DNA from: Nymphalis io
Lineage: Eukaryota > Arthropoda > Insecta > Lepidoptera > Nymphalidae
Length of the DNA stretch: 64,000 bases
Reading direction: 5' to 3'
Assembly (NCBI RefSeq): GCF_905147045.1
Contig: NC_065917.1
Coordinates: 5,658,501-5,722,500 of the forward strand
The notes beneath the pieces were generated by a model. The model searched no databases. It was not told where the DNA came from and saw nothing but the letters and a program-made list of their open reading frames with translations. The position numbers and the translations under genes were made by a program. Within the stretch, counting starts at the first letter, position 1, and every line of letters starts with the position of its first letter. Of the stretch, positions 47,108 to 58,900 are shown piece after piece.

Positions 47108-47446
47108 GACTGCCTCGTTGGTCTAATGGCTTGATCAAAGACCGCAGACCCGGAGTTTCTGGATTCAATTTCCAGGCCAGGCCAATAAACAGTTATTGGG
47201 TTGTTCTGTCAGAAAATTCTCAGCAGCAGCCCGGAGTCTAGAATTCGGAAGTGTGTACCTCCCCTTGCAAAGCTCGTAAAGTCTCTCCGGTCATGTCGGA
47301 TTGCCGTCCCATCGGATTATGAGAGTTAGGGAATGGAGAGTGCACCTGTGTTTGCGCACACGCTTGTGCACTATAATATCTCCTGCGCAGCTACTAATCT
47401 CAAGAGAGATTAGACGCCGTGGCCGAAATCGGTCTGGAGGATCATC
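47108..47446 (+). repeat. SINE-D copy
   Basis: CTGCCTCGTTGGTCTAATGG to GGCCGAAATCGGTCTGGAGG. Confidence 0.83.
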
Positions 47447-47891
47447 ATTATAATTTTCATATCTTCATTGGCCGTTGAACCCAACTGGTTGATTCTTTTT
47501 TTATTACCTACTGCGGATGTAACAAATCATTTTTACCGTGATTTTGCTAAGGTAATCTGGTTCGTTGGCCTAGAAGCCTAGGAAGTAATATTTTTCTCCA
47601 TAATGTCAATGTGAAATATGTAAATAGTGTTACGCTCAATCTCACTAAAGATTACCATGTTGATAAATAAAATATTACGAGAGTGTGATAATAATTTTGA
47701 CTCTGAATTACATTCACGAAATAAAACTAAATTGAAGTGTCTGTCTGTGGTTTCAGAATATACTGCCTCTTTTTAAGTTCAGCTCTTTGCGAATTACCAA
47801 AACCTATTTTTTTTTAATTCTAACGAATTAAATTCCACGCTGGTGCGGTTTTGCTGGTAAATGACAACAGAGTGGAGTTCGTATTTTATTG

Positions 47892-47978
47892 ATTACTCAT
47901 CAAATATTCTACCGCAAGGGTGAGTGAGCCAGTGTAACAGGCACAAGGGACAAAACATCTTAGTTCTGAAGGTTGATT
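47892..47978 (+). repeat. SINE-A fragment
   Basis: CATCAAATATTCTACCGCAA to TTAGTTCTGAAGGTTG. 47980-48900 is AT-rich; a GGGGCCCAGC repeat scrap lies near 48060. Confidence 0.6.
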
Positions 47979-48925
47979 CCAGCGCTAATCAATGTGGCCC
48001 TGTCCACCGGACTCTCTATTTTTATAAACATTTCTATATATAAATTTAATACACCAGCGTAGGGGCCCAGCTTCGGAATGGAGGGACCTCAAAAGTCAGT
48101 GCGTAGGGGCCTCTTCAGTCCGGATATACTTTATACTAATATTATAAAGTTATTTTGATGTTATAACTGATTGTTAGTTCCGGATTCACATAAAAACTTC
48201 TATTCGTCTATTCGATTAGTCGATACAGGTTTTATTAATATCCTTGTATATTATATAATTACATAAGAGTTACATAAATATCAAAATGTACACACGTTTT
48301 GAAACAAGTGATTCGTTTATTTCGCGTTAGTAAACACAAGTTTTAAGACGAGCTTAAATTTCTGAACCAAATCAAACAACAATATTAAAATATATATATT
48401 TTATGTATTTTTGTTGAATTTGTCTAAACATGACTCCACCTCAAAATGACTTCGTGTATTTTTGGACATGATTTCCAAAGCTATATAACTAAACTAATTT
48501 GAATGAAATATATTTTGATTATATGTTATTTTTTCGTTAAGTTTCTTCAACATAACATTGGTTGCTATTTTTTAGATGGTGAATGATTGAAAAATTTATG
48601 AAGCCACTTTGTGTCTTTATTTAAAATGTGTATAACACGTACAAAACTTTTTATATGTTATTAAAACACGTATAAAAGATATATAGGTTGATAACTTTTA
48701 AATACTAGTTAAGTATGATAAAATAAAATGTATATATGAAATACTTATATGTAACTATTTGTATATAATATGCCTTAATTAACTGTGCAACCTATAATTG
48801 TAAATCGTCAGAAAAAATTAGAAACGAAATAAAAGAAAGTTGTCTAATTATAAATTAGAATTGATACAAAAAAAATCTTTCAATAAAATATATTCTCTAT
48901 ATAGAAATAATATTTAATTACTTAC

Positions 48926-49008
48926 GTTTCACGAACAAAAACACGTTTGTAAAACAAATTAATAATTAACACAAAACGAACACCGCCTTCTAACGAACAG
49001 TCTCAACT
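48926..49008 (-). other. Probable non-coding first exon of gelsolin-2
   Basis: On the minus strand an initiator-like TCAGTT (A at 49008) is followed 83 bases later by the donor GTAAGTAA (48925 downward). The acceptor TTGTTACAG at about 42355-42363 sits one base before the gelsolin-2 ATG. The implied intron is 6.6 kb. No perfect DPE lies at +28 (the bases there read GTTCGT), and a weak TTAATAA lies about 30 bases upstream. Exon and promoter are predictions. Confidence 0.45.
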
Positions 49009-49420
49009 GAATCAAACAGCAGGAATCGCCGATCGGCTTATTAAAATTCAAAATGGCGTCGGTCAAAACTCAAATGTCAAATGGACAAACGTGAAACGTG
49101 ACGTTCGTTCATAAATTCTAACTTGACCCGACTTCGCCCGCGTTATTATATTATTTTAAAGTTAAAACATTACATTAAAATCACACTTGTCATGTCAATA
49201 GATTATATTTAAGGTGATTGATTTATTGTGAAGCGTAACGTACATATAATTTTATATACAAAAGCCTCCGAAACGCGCTGCATCTTCTGATATTTAAGAT
49301 TTACTTAACAAAACAAGTCTCATTTAATAATATAGATAGATTCTGTGTATATGAAATGTGTTTTAAATATCGAAATATATTTATTATTCTTATTAATTAG
49401 ACTTGAATCGTCATATTACA

Positions 49421-49516
49421 GCCAAAAAGCAATATTTAGTATTGTTCCAGTTTGAAGGGTGACTAACGATAAAATAATATCTTAGTTCCAAGGTTTGAGG
49501 GTGCATTGTAAGGGTT
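49421..49516 (+). repeat. SINE-A fragment
   Basis: AAGCAATATTTAGTATTGTT to AAGGTTTGAGGGTGCATTG. Confidence 0.55.
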
Positions 49517-50067
49517 GTTTTTGTGTGAAAGAGTAACAAAGATACATCCATCCATATTTACAAACTTTCGCATTTTTATTATTATTACGTATTATTTGTC
49601 TCGTTCTGATAAATATATTATCTTTACGAGGAACTTTATCGAATTTATTTGTAATTATTAATTGTAAATAAATGTAAACTGTCATATTTAATTATTTTTG
49701 AGGAAAATCTTGTTTTGGTCTTGTTTGGTTAAAATACGTATATATACGTATAATAGCCTTTAACAATTGTCATTTTATCTTATAAACGTATAATGAGTTT
49801 GTATTACATTTAAGAAAAAAATATAATTTTCAAATTCATTTATTAATTCTTTTGTTATGTCATATTGTTCTTGTTCATTACATGTCTTAACCGAATTAAA
49901 ATCGTATTTATTATTTTACCTGAATATTACAACAGACATGTAATTAATAAAACTATATTAATAAATGTTTTTTTTTATTTATTTTTTTTATTTAATTAAA
50001 CATTCTAAAATAATAATGCACGATTCTGTCCAACTGATGCAGATTTGCGTAAAAATAATACTGTGTA

Positions 50068-50341
50068 TTTTTTTATGTTATAAGTAAGCGGACGGGCAAA
50101 TGGGCCACCTGATGGTAAATTATTGCCACCCATAGACATTGGCGATGTAAGCAATATTAATCATTCCTTATATCTATAAATTACAGGCACAAGGGACATA
50201 ACATCTTAGTTCCCAGGGTTGGTGGCGCATTGGTGATGTAAGCGATGGTTAATATTTCTGCCAATGTCTATGGGCGTTGGTGACCAATTACCATCAGGCC
50301 CATATGCTCGTCCGCCAACCTATAATATATAATAAAAAAAA
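50068..50341. repeat. SINE-A foldback: two 3' halves inverted
   Basis: 50068-50172 is the 3' part on the minus strand; 50178-50341 is the 3' half on the + strand ending in an A-tail. Arms of about 100 bp can pair. Confidence 0.8.
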
Positions 50342-51152
50342 TATCGCCAATGTGCCACAGACTTCGTATGCCGCATCACACACCATGAGAAATGCTGTAT
50401 CTGCCGCCGATTTATCGGGTGAAAGAGAAAGAACATATACCTAAGAAAGAGATAGTCTTTTTCTGTCTCTTTCATAGGTCGCACGCTATGATTTGCTATA
50501 GCCAGATGTAAACTTATTTTGACAATATTATCTAAAGTTTTTGTATACTCTTTTTTATCACTAGCTCTCATATCCAGACTTTTTTTTTATATTTGTTGAA
50601 TAAAAGTCTCAGTGTTTTACTCATTTATTATGATTGTTTTTACTTTTTTACAACACAATTTTAATAACGTTAATTGTATTAGATTTAGCACAAAGTGAAA
50701 ATACCATAAAACAACAATCTAGATTTTACGAATAGGGTTAATGACGTAAAAAAAATTATTGTATGGGAATATTTTATCGCAGACTGGAAGATTTTTTTAG
50801 GATTATTCTCAGCTATGAACGTATAATTGGTAAAAAACCATATGTATAATCCAATCTTGCATTGGCTGCATTGAACATTTACTGTATCTGCCCACTTCGA
50901 CATGAAAGTTTATGAACTTCCTCGAAACTGAAATAGTATTTTTTATTAAAAATGTAAACACAAAACATTGGCAAGAACAAGGTAACGTCATCGGATAAGG
51001 TACATATACAGCATCCTCGTCAAAATTGTTTTCAAACCTATGATAATATATTAAGAGCAAAGTTGCTAATCTTTAACTTCATTTTGCAGAAGGTGAATCT
51101 AGATAATGGTGAAAAATAAAATATTGTATGTATAACTACATTATAACTTTTT

Positions 51153-51449
51153 ACTGGTGGTAGAGCTTTGTGCAAGCTCGTCTGGGTAGGTACCACCCAC
51201 TCATCAGATATTCTACCGCAAAACAGCAGTACTTGGTATTGTTGTATTCCGGTTTGAAGGGTGAGTGAGTCAGTGTAATTACAGGTACAAGGGACATAAA
51301 ATCTTAGTTCCCAAGGTTGGTGGCGCATTGGTGATGTAAGCGATGGTTAACATTTCTTACAATGCCAATGTCTAAGGGCGTTTGGTGACCACTTAGCATC
51401 AGGTGGCCCATATGCTCGTCCGCCTTCCTATTCAATATAAAAAAAAAAT
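51153..51449 (+). repeat. SINE-A copy, full length
   Basis: ACTGGTGGTAGAGCTTTGTG to CCTTCCTATTC plus A-rich tail. Confidence 0.87.
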
Positions 51450-52474
51450 AACTTAAAAGGTCTATCAATAATTATAAACATTAAGTAATTATTTTTTATC
51501 GATAAAAAAACACGAAGTGCCCGCTGATATTTATTAAATGCTTTAGTTTATAAAGATCAAAGCTGGAAATATTGATTTAATCTGTTCACGTAAGGTTTTC
51601 TCAGTCCGATAAGGTCCACGGATCGTCTTTACGCCTTTCATCATTTATATCACCGCTTCCTCCCTGTAAAATCCTATGAAAGTCTGGTTCGAATATATCT
51701 GTCACGAGTGAATATTACGAGACGTTTGTAAAATAATGAGATTATTTGACATATCTGTTACGTTGCCCTCATATCGTTATTTTATTAAATAGGAAGCCAT
51801 TATATATTAAGAAAACCATTTTCTTATTGCTTATATAAAAATAGTGTACAAAAATATATATCAATTATAGGCTAATTTAACGTTCAAATAAAAAATAAAA
51901 TATTTTTTTCTATTTTTAGAATTTATTAAGTAAAACATTAATTTAATTGAATATGTATATATAAGAGGTTTTTTTTTTAATTCACAAAAAGCTTACCCTA
52001 AAAAGGTAAGCTACAAATTCAAGTACCTACTATCAATGCTGTCGGATTCAGATCTTTGCACGTGGACTTGATCAATGTTTTGTATGATATGCAACATTTC
52101 TCTAGGTGATTACGGAAAAGGCAATGTCTAAAATATTATCCTAGATTGTTTCGTTTCAATTCCATCTAAACAATAATAATATCTTTGTTTTGTAATTAAC
52201 AACACCATTTTACTTATAAGTATATTTATATTATTAGTGAAATTAATATGCATGTAAAAAATAAGACTATTAAAAGTTAAAACAACGAAATCTATTAAAA
52301 ATGAAAAGTTATTTTAAATCTCGCTATAGTGTATGTGTGTAGTGTATTACAATTATTATGTATTTTACTCATTGTCTGGTATATGAAACAATTAAAGTAA
52401 AAAATGAGTTCACAAAATAGTAAGAGCCGAACACAACCTGAAACTGACAACTGAATCTTATTGATACAAAAATG

Positions 52475-52768
52475 TTTTTTTTTTTAATAGAATAGGAAGG
52501 TGGACGAGCATATGGGCCACCTGATGGTAAGTGGTCACCAAACGCCCTTAGACATTGGCATTGTAAGAAATGTCAACCATCGCTTATAGCCAATGCGCCA
52601 CCAACCTTGGGAACTAAGATTTTATGTCCCTTGTGCCTGTAATTACACTGGCTCACTCACCCTTCAAACCGGAACACAACAATATCAAGTATTGCTGTTT
52701 TGCGGTAGAATATCCGATGAGTGGGTGGTACCTACCCAGACGAGCTTGCACAAAGCCCTACCACCAGT
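52475..52768 (-). repeat. SINE-A copy, full length
   Basis: Poly(T), AATAGAATAGGAAGGTGGAC to CTACCACCAGT. Confidence 0.87.
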
Positions 52769-53310
52769 AAAAGATTAAAGATTTTTAAAAAGATTGATGA
52801 ATACCTACGCATGAAATTAATTTAATGTGATAAATTTATTTAAATAATAAAATATAAATTATAAATGTTATAATTGAATGATAAATTAAAAAAAATAGTT
52901 TTATTTAAGGTAAAGTAATATATTTGTGGAAGAAGTGCAAAAAGCTATTTTATATATAGAATATACAAATATGTTCTACGCTTACCCGAGAACTTTTGTA
53001 AACATAAATAAAATCACTTTACTGTTGTTAATTATATTCGAAAAAAATTTTGCAATTTACGAAATTTTCACAAATATGGCCGTGAGTATTCGTTAAAATG
53101 ATGTTGTCACGCGAATTTGCAAAGTGAATTTTGTCGTCGCCGATTGGTCGAAATGATAATCTAATAAAAGGGAGAGAGGGCGACAAATATATATCAATTA
53201 CTATGGATAAAAAAGAGCTAGGTATGTTTCTCTAGTGTAGTGTAAAACAAAAAAATTTAAACTATGAGATAACGTCCGAGCGCATATCTACGCTCCGGCA
53301 TACGAAGGAT

Positions 53311-53412
53311 TAAACCGGAACGTAACAATACTAATATTGCCGCTTAGTGGTAGAATATCTGATGAGCGGGTGGTACTTACCCAGACGGGCTTGCACAAAG
53401 CCCTACCACCAA
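53311..53412 (-). repeat. SINE-A 5' fragment
   Basis: TAAACCGGAACGTAACAATA to GCCCTACCACCAATT. Confidence 0.7.
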
Positions 53413-53691
53413 TTAAATGTATATAAATATCTGATTCTGAAACATCCTTGCAGAAACACTGTAATACTGGACCATAACCTTAAAATGGCGATCCATAATA
53501 AAGACGATCATGGACACCGAACACCATCCAGACCAAGGTATCGAGAATCTAATTAAGATAAAAAAATGCAATCCAAAAAAAATCCAAAAATCCACATAAA
53601 ATATCAAACAACCAGGATGATACAATAAGAGTACCGACATCACGTTTGTGTAGACTACAAATCTACATAGTAATATTATAATTAGATTAAG

Positions 53692-53975
53692 ATTAACAGC
53701 CTGTTAATATCCCACTGCTGGGTTAAGGCTTCCTCTCCGTTATGAGGAGAAGGTTTGGAGCTTATTCCACCACGCTGCTCCAATGCGGGTTGGTAGAATA
53801 CACATGTCGCAGAATTTCAATGAAATTAGACACATGCTTTCCTCACGATGTCTTCCTTCACCGTCAAGCACGATATTAATTATAAACACAAATTAAGCAC
53901 ATGAAAATTCAGTGGTGCTTGCCTGGGTTTGAACCCACGATCATCGGTTAAGATTCACGCGTTCTAACTTTCGGC
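53692..53975 (-). repeat. SINE-B copy
   Basis: TTAACAGCCTGTTAATATCC to TTCACGCGTTCTAAC; A box truncated. Confidence 0.82.
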
Positions 53976-54171
53976 TAATATATGAAATAACTTATGTATA
54001 AAATTGAGTTCGACATATAAATTTGATTATATAACGTAATAAAAAGCCTAAAAGCCAACCAGACCGGATATGTAAAGATTAAGCAGGATAGAATATGTAG
54101 TCTATCGACAGCTTCTCCTTTTAGTGGATAACAATCCACTTTTTAGCGCTGCAAAAACGCGCACGTTTTTT

Positions 54172-54320
54172 TACGCACGCGTTTCCCCTACGGGAACAGT
54201 GGGGGGTTTGGTGCGGCGAGTGCGCCCCGAACATCGGAATACCCACTAAAAAACCAGCGTTACTATTTCCGTCTTAACGAGGAGCTCGAAGGGATCGCTT
54301 GCACATGCTACAGTGACCCT
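54172..54320 (+). repeat. Unclassified repeat, family F
   Basis: ACGCACGCGTTTCCCCTACG, GCGCCCCGAACATCGGAATA, CCGTCTTAACGAGGA; partner of 35135-35300. Confidence 0.55.
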
Positions 54321-55299
54321 AAATGTCCTCTCCCAAGATACCTTTCTGAATTTATCCACTGCGTGAAAATAAAGCCAATAGCGTCTATCTAAAGCTTAAT
54401 AACATCATTTCTTACTAATATTATAAATGGGAAAGTTTGTTTGTTTTTTTGTTACGCTTTCACATCTTAAGCGTTGGCAAGGGTAAAAAAACGACATACA
54501 TAACCTCAAATATTCGTGACGTAATAATTAATAACCTCTTCTGTTTCGAAGTCGCTAAGTGGTTTGGACGCGACTCGCGGTAAACGATTGTATCTGACAC
54601 GCGACGTTAACGTAACCAGCTTTTAAGTTTTCTCCCAATTTAAGGGGTAAAATAAGTTGTCGATTCTAAGTGGAAACATTTGTTTGTATTTACCATCTAA
54701 AGTAATCACATAATGGATATTAAATGACAATAATTTAATATATATTTTTTGTATTTTTAGTTTTCTTAATCTTTTATGTCTTATTTTAATCCTTATTATA
54801 CTACTAGCTACGTCGAAGTTGCATGCATAGAATATTTGTAATCGTTACATTAAGGAACGAACATACAACGAAAATTCTTGTTATAAGTCTTATTTTTTTA
54901 ACGTGACATTTAAATTTACTTATAGATAAATATAAAATTGTCTTATATTTTTTAATATAGCAGTGTACCGCGACTTCACCCGCATATATCTCGGTAACCT
55001 ATGTAATTTTTTGTACCGTCTGTAATGGTGTGAGTGCCGAGATACTCACGAGAATTGTATAAGAATGCGAGCTCATGTACCGACCTCACGCACACATTAA
55101 CGCACTCACGATAACAAATCTTACGCTGACGTCGTCTAACATCATGAAAACGATATTTTTTTTTGTACCTGACAACGTCTAATAAACTTAAGATGATTGC
55201 TTGAGTAGTTAAGACGTGATAGCTTAACAAACCAAGTCACAGGTTATAGTAATTGTAGTGTTTACGTATTGTTATATTAGTTAGTTAAAGTTATTGGTG

Positions 55300-55587
55300 T
55301 TTTTTTTATATAGAATAGGTTAACGGACGAGCATATGGGCCATCTGATGGTAAGTGATCAGCAACGCCCATAGACATAGGCATTGTAAGTTAACCATCCC
55401 GTACATCGCCAATGCACCACCAACCTTGGGAACTGAGATGTTATGTCCCTTGTGCCTGTAATTATACTGGCTCACTCACCCTTCAAACCGGAACACAACA
55501 ATACCAAGTACTGCTGTTTTGCGGTAGAATATCTGATGACTGGGTGATACGTACCCAGACGAGCTTGCAAAAAGCCCTACCACCAGT
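55300..55587 (-). repeat. SINE-A copy
   Basis: TATATAGAATAGGTTAACGG to GCCCTACCACCAGT; about 350 bp upstream of the yellow-family start codon. Confidence 0.83.
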
Positions 55588-55905
55588 TGTAGTGTATAAA
55601 TAAATATACCACAAGTCCAAAGAATGTTTGGAAGAAAACCTTAGTAAGCGATAAGGTCGCCTATTTCTCTGTACGTATTTTTGTATTTCATTCTTTAGTT
55701 TATTTTTAACATGTGTAACGCGATGCACAATATAAATACTTAAATAAATGAATTAATTACATCTTGACATCGCCCCAGGGAAAAAAATAATTAGTGGCAA
55801 CACTGCAAACACTCGTTCTCGCAAACACAAATGATCAAACACGACGCCGAGGTCATGAATAAAACCAACCGTGTAGCATTGACCTTATGATAATTTTTAA
55901 ACCGG

Positions 55906-55910
55906 TCAGT
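55906..55910 (+). promoter_or_regulatory. Initiator-like TCAGT upstream of yellow-family gene
   Basis: TCAGT lies 34 bases before the start codon, which would give a short leader. A TATAAAA at 55914-55920 lies on the wrong side of it, and no DPE is seen. The true start could lie in an upstream exon. Confidence 0.25.
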
Positions 55911-55941
55911 TGATATAAAAACATCACCTTAACAACTCGCT

Positions 55942-58900
55942 ATGATAAACAAAAATATAATATTATTGTTAATTCTTTTTAATAAACAATTTAGATGTAT
56001 TGAAAATGAAAAAATAAGTGACGTGTTTGCTTGGAAGCAAATTAGTTACGATTTCAATGGCGTCATATGTAAGTAGAATCATTAATAATAATATTTTGCC
56101 TGAATATAATTAGATATTTTTGATTACTTGATAAAATTGTTAATAAATAAAACATAATTATTTTTACTCGACACAAGTTTATACAGATTTAATCGTGGAG
56201 TTAATTATATATATTAGTTATGTAAAGATATACTTATATATAAAAGAATAACTGACTGAATTATCAAAACACAACCCAAACAACTGGCGTTAGCACCATG
56301 AAGTTTGTATACGGGTTCCTTTTATATAGTAGGCTAATAGAGGGAAAGAATGTTTGTATGAAAGTCCTTAATTTCTAGAGAACGAGCTGTAATTGATATT
56401 TATCATTTCTGAATGATGGCGAAGGGAAGCCACGGGAAAGCCTGTACAGTACTCCATGTTATGTATTTATTTAACATACCTATGTTATTTTATTGTCGGC
56501 ATAAAGTAAATACTAGGTTTTTCTCGGTATAATACACCGATCTTACTAGTAAATATTGTTTAGCTGTTTCGTTAAACAATGATTGCTCTCTTTCTACTAT
56601 AATTGTTTTTACATTCGAAAGAGACAAGCATTGTTTAATTAATCACCCGAGAAACAACGTTTATAGATAAAGATACATCCCAAACGAGTAATTAAGTCCT
56701 TGTAAAATGCTATTTTAATGAAGTATAATTCGATTTGATTATAAAAAGGTTTTATTCATTAATTCAACGGTGTTACTGGCATATAATGTGATGTATAAAA
56801 AAGTTACTTCCAAAATTGAAATTAATTATTTTTGATTTGTAAACGAAAACTTACTGCTTAAATGTTTTTTTTTATAGGTTACGTATACATATAAGCTTAT
56901 TAATATTGCCGCCCCCTGACTTCCATTAAAGCACGAAAGATTTAATGATGTATTATAATTATATTGAAGTAAAAACAAATAAATTTTGTAAATTATAAAA
57001 TGACCTCAATCGGTGTCTTTAGATACACTTTTACGACTTTACTTTAATTTGTATTTTTTATGACGTGTGTGATCACAGATGGCGCAATTCTACAAAAAAA
57101 TCTCAATTAGTTTTACCGCCCTATGTCTATAATGCCCACCCCCCAGGAATTCCCAAAGTCTATTTCTCAAGATGTCAACCTCTGACACTACATATTAGCG
57201 TTCTGAAGATTCTTCCTGGAAGAAAATCTCGACTGCTTATTTGACAGCCTTGGGTTCAAATAACGGATCGGATTGATAAAAAAGTTATTATTTTTTTTTC
57301 TATTAAGAAACGCTCATGCCTTATTCCACCACGCTGCTCCAATGTGAGTTGGTAGAATACACATGTGGCATAATTTCAATGAAATTAGTCACATGCAGGT
57401 TTCCTCACGATGTTTCCCTTCACCGTCAAGCACGGGATGAATTATAATCACAAATTAAGCACATGAAAATTCAGTGGTGCTTGCCCGGATTTGAACCCAC
57501 TATCGTCGATTAAGATTCACGCGTTCTAACCAACCATCTCGGCTTCACGAGTAATACATTATTTGTTAATGTTAATATCATTAAGCATCTGAATCTTTAT
57601 AAATCTAATTTAAATAAAATATCATTTATCGTTGATTCGATGACGACTGTCATCAGTCATTGTTCAGTTATAAAAGCGCGCGAAAAGTATTTTTTATCTT
57701 TATCACTAAGCAATACCGATGACGTTCTGAAACCGATTGTATTATTATTAAAATGGGATACAATATAAAAACATATAATTATTTAATACATTAATTGAAG
57801 TACATAAATAACTATTTCTAACATTCGTATCTGAAATCGATCACATCGTTCTCATCATTCCGTGTTCCACAGAATAAATATTCCTAAGATTGAAAAACTC
57901 AGTGCTGTCAAGATTGGCATTCTGCCACGAAATGCGGTGACATTTGACCCTTTAAGAAAAACAATTTTTTAATCATTCAATTTGTTAATGTATCATTCTT
58001 TTCCAGTTTATTTATATTTGATGGTTATTGAATGAATATAGAGAGATTCTAGTATATAATGACCGAGATGGTCTTTACCTTCAAGTCATCGGTTTACTGG
58101 GGAAATTTTAATTTATTCAATAAACTGACACTACATAGTAACTTTCTGAAGGAATCGCAACGGCCACAATTTCTTTCAATGTTGTATATATATACTTTAT
58201 TAATACATATATTTTTTATTAAATAACAAAACCCGTGGCTATAACCGTGTGGAATTCAGTTAGTAATTGTAATGTTCACACTTTAACTCACGACGTAAGG
58301 TCGGTATTACAAACTAAATAAGATTTATTGTATTTTATATCGGCTCACTATGCACACACACCGTCTTCACTTCGCGCCAATAATCCCAGTATTATTGTAT
58401 TTTCCCGCGCTCCGCGATCTGTCATCACGGGTGCGTGTCACCCGTGATGACAGATAGATAACATATACACAGATAATATATATTTATATTATAAAATACT
58501 AATTAATATATTATTGTAAATGTACACTACAGTAACTATTACCCCTTAAAAATCTCGCCATTTTAACGTACATAATGTCTATATAAATAATACATATAAA
58601 GTATTTAACTAATTATATATAATATATCTTAAATTTAAAAGAAGAGGCAGTTATTTTGAAATCACAGACAGACGCTGATTATTTATCTGTATAGTTCTTG
58701 TATTTGTTTTAAGATAATGAAGATTCAAATTTTGAGAAGACTCCGAATGGACTGCATTTTAAAGAAGACGTACAGGATTCCGAAAAGTTTTTCATCCAGT
58801 ACAATAACGTTCCCATAGGTTTCGAAGTTTATGGGACGAAAGTGATCATCACCGTACCGAGAAGACGATATGGTAAGGGAAAATATAGTTCCTACATCTA

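Larger units (their letters stand above)
49009..55900. other. Intergenic region between gelsolin-2 and the yellow-family gene
   Basis: Divergent spacer of about 6.9 kb. It holds the SINE copies listed below, a family F repeat (54172-54320) and a family H scrap (54413). Stretches 49520-50060, 50345-51150, 51450-52470, 52770-53300 and 54540-55290 are AT-rich with no gene or repeat I can name. Confidence 0.6.
56069..58713 (+). other. First intron of the yellow-family gene
   Basis: Mostly AT-rich and not assignable. It holds a scrap of the 11872-type foldback motif (about 56570-56645), a SINE-B copy (57316-57545) and a perfect hairpin (58417-58455). Confidence 0.7.

Noticed and set aside
55914..55920. 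TATAAAA just upstream of the yellow-family start codon
   Set aside because: A start 25-30 bases downstream would fall at or after the ATG, so it is unlikely to be the working TATA box.
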